From contig CP092886.1 in NCBI GenBank assembly GCA_030710605.1, forward strand, positions 158,146,000-158,209,999: a stretch of DNA of 64,000 bases. Direction: 5' to 3'. Within the stretch, counting starts at the first letter, position 1; every line of letters begins with the position of its first letter. The notes below the pieces were generated by a model. The model worked only from the letters and a program-made list of their open reading frames with translations. It made no database searches and was not told the DNA's origin. This DNA is from Cordylochernes scorpioides. Its lineage: Eukaryota > Arthropoda > Arachnida > Pseudoscorpiones > Chernetidae. A program made the translations under genes and the position numbers. Shown one piece after another: positions 63,877-64,000 of the stretch.

Positions 63877-64000
63877 CTACAAACACAAAGCATTAGTAAA
63901 AATAAAAATAAGGATAACCGAAAAATGTAAAACATCAAGGACTGAGATTGAAGAAAAAAATTCAAAAATAGTGTATTAAAATAAGCGCGACTCATGACTA

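Larger units (their letters stand above)
56445..64000 (-). mobile_element. Helitron, 3' portion, minus strand (continues past window)
   Basis: The 3' terminus on the minus strand ends CTAG (plus 56445-56448) followed by T. Eight bases inside is a hairpin with a 7-bp GC stem (56457-56463 / 56467-56473, 3-base loop), the structure expected at Helitron 3' ends. The last helicase exon is at 62917-63150 on the same strand, duplicated at 63643-63876. Between terminus and exon lie non-coding sequence, a foldback copy and the Gypsy-3 insertion. Confidence 0.82.

Overview
This is an AT-rich window from an animal nuclear genome, most likely an invertebrate and plausibly an arthropod. The evidence is the mix of Ty3/Gypsy, BEL/Pao, Ty1/Copia, Jockey/R1-like LINE, mariner/Tc1, Helitron and Polinton/Maverick elements, spliceosomal introns, and two 100-base N runs (15688-15787, 38420-38519). 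I recognise no host protein-coding gene with confidence. Nearly everything readable is nested mobile DNA.

Layout. 1-2025: a dispersed non-coding repeat with internal ~226-bp tandem units; a second copy lies at 52040-53325. 4240-5083: two tandem arrays, including a 37-bp minisatellite. 5338-15630: a decayed Gypsy element (Gypsy-1) whose integrase is split by a BEL element (BEL-1, 9004-14836). 15688-19600: a gap, tandem repeats and low-complexity sequence. 19640-20717 and 36513-36772: two halves of one LINE. Between them sits a complete 15.8-kb Polinton (20718-36512) with ~370-bp terminal inverted repeats (TIRs) and a 6-bp target duplication. 38574-43010: a minus-strand Copia element with a perfect 5-bp target duplication, inserted in a Gypsy protease fragment and itself carrying a palindromic MITE. 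43429-48536: a minus-strand BEL element (BEL-2) lacking its reverse transcriptase core. 48800-51800: minus-strand LINE pieces. 54395-57405: mariner, Tc1, pogo-like and foldback fragments. 56445-64000: the 3' part of a minus-strand Helitron, with its last helicase exon duplicated in tandem. A young Gypsy (Gypsy-3, 58392-62808) is inserted in one unit, and the other unit keeps the empty site.

The Polinton is the most interesting system. Left to right on the plus strand it carries: an unknown small gene; a spliced but frameshifted protein-primed DNA polymerase; a separate paralogue of the polymerase N-terminal domain; the packaging ATPase; a small basic/hydrophobic protein; a retroviral-type integrase with a chromodomain; minor capsid protein; a core-like basic protein; double-jelly-roll major capsid protein; a protein with phage-tail-fibre-like repeats; adenain-type protease; an AlkB-like protein; a single-pass membrane protein; a DxE-containing conserved protein; and a further unknown. 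A small minus-strand gene abuts the right TIR. The virion module is open, whereas the polymerase is broken in several places and the integrase appears to have lost a catalytic Asp, so this copy is probably not autonomous.

Readings come from direct inspection. Family names are motif-based and no database search was run.
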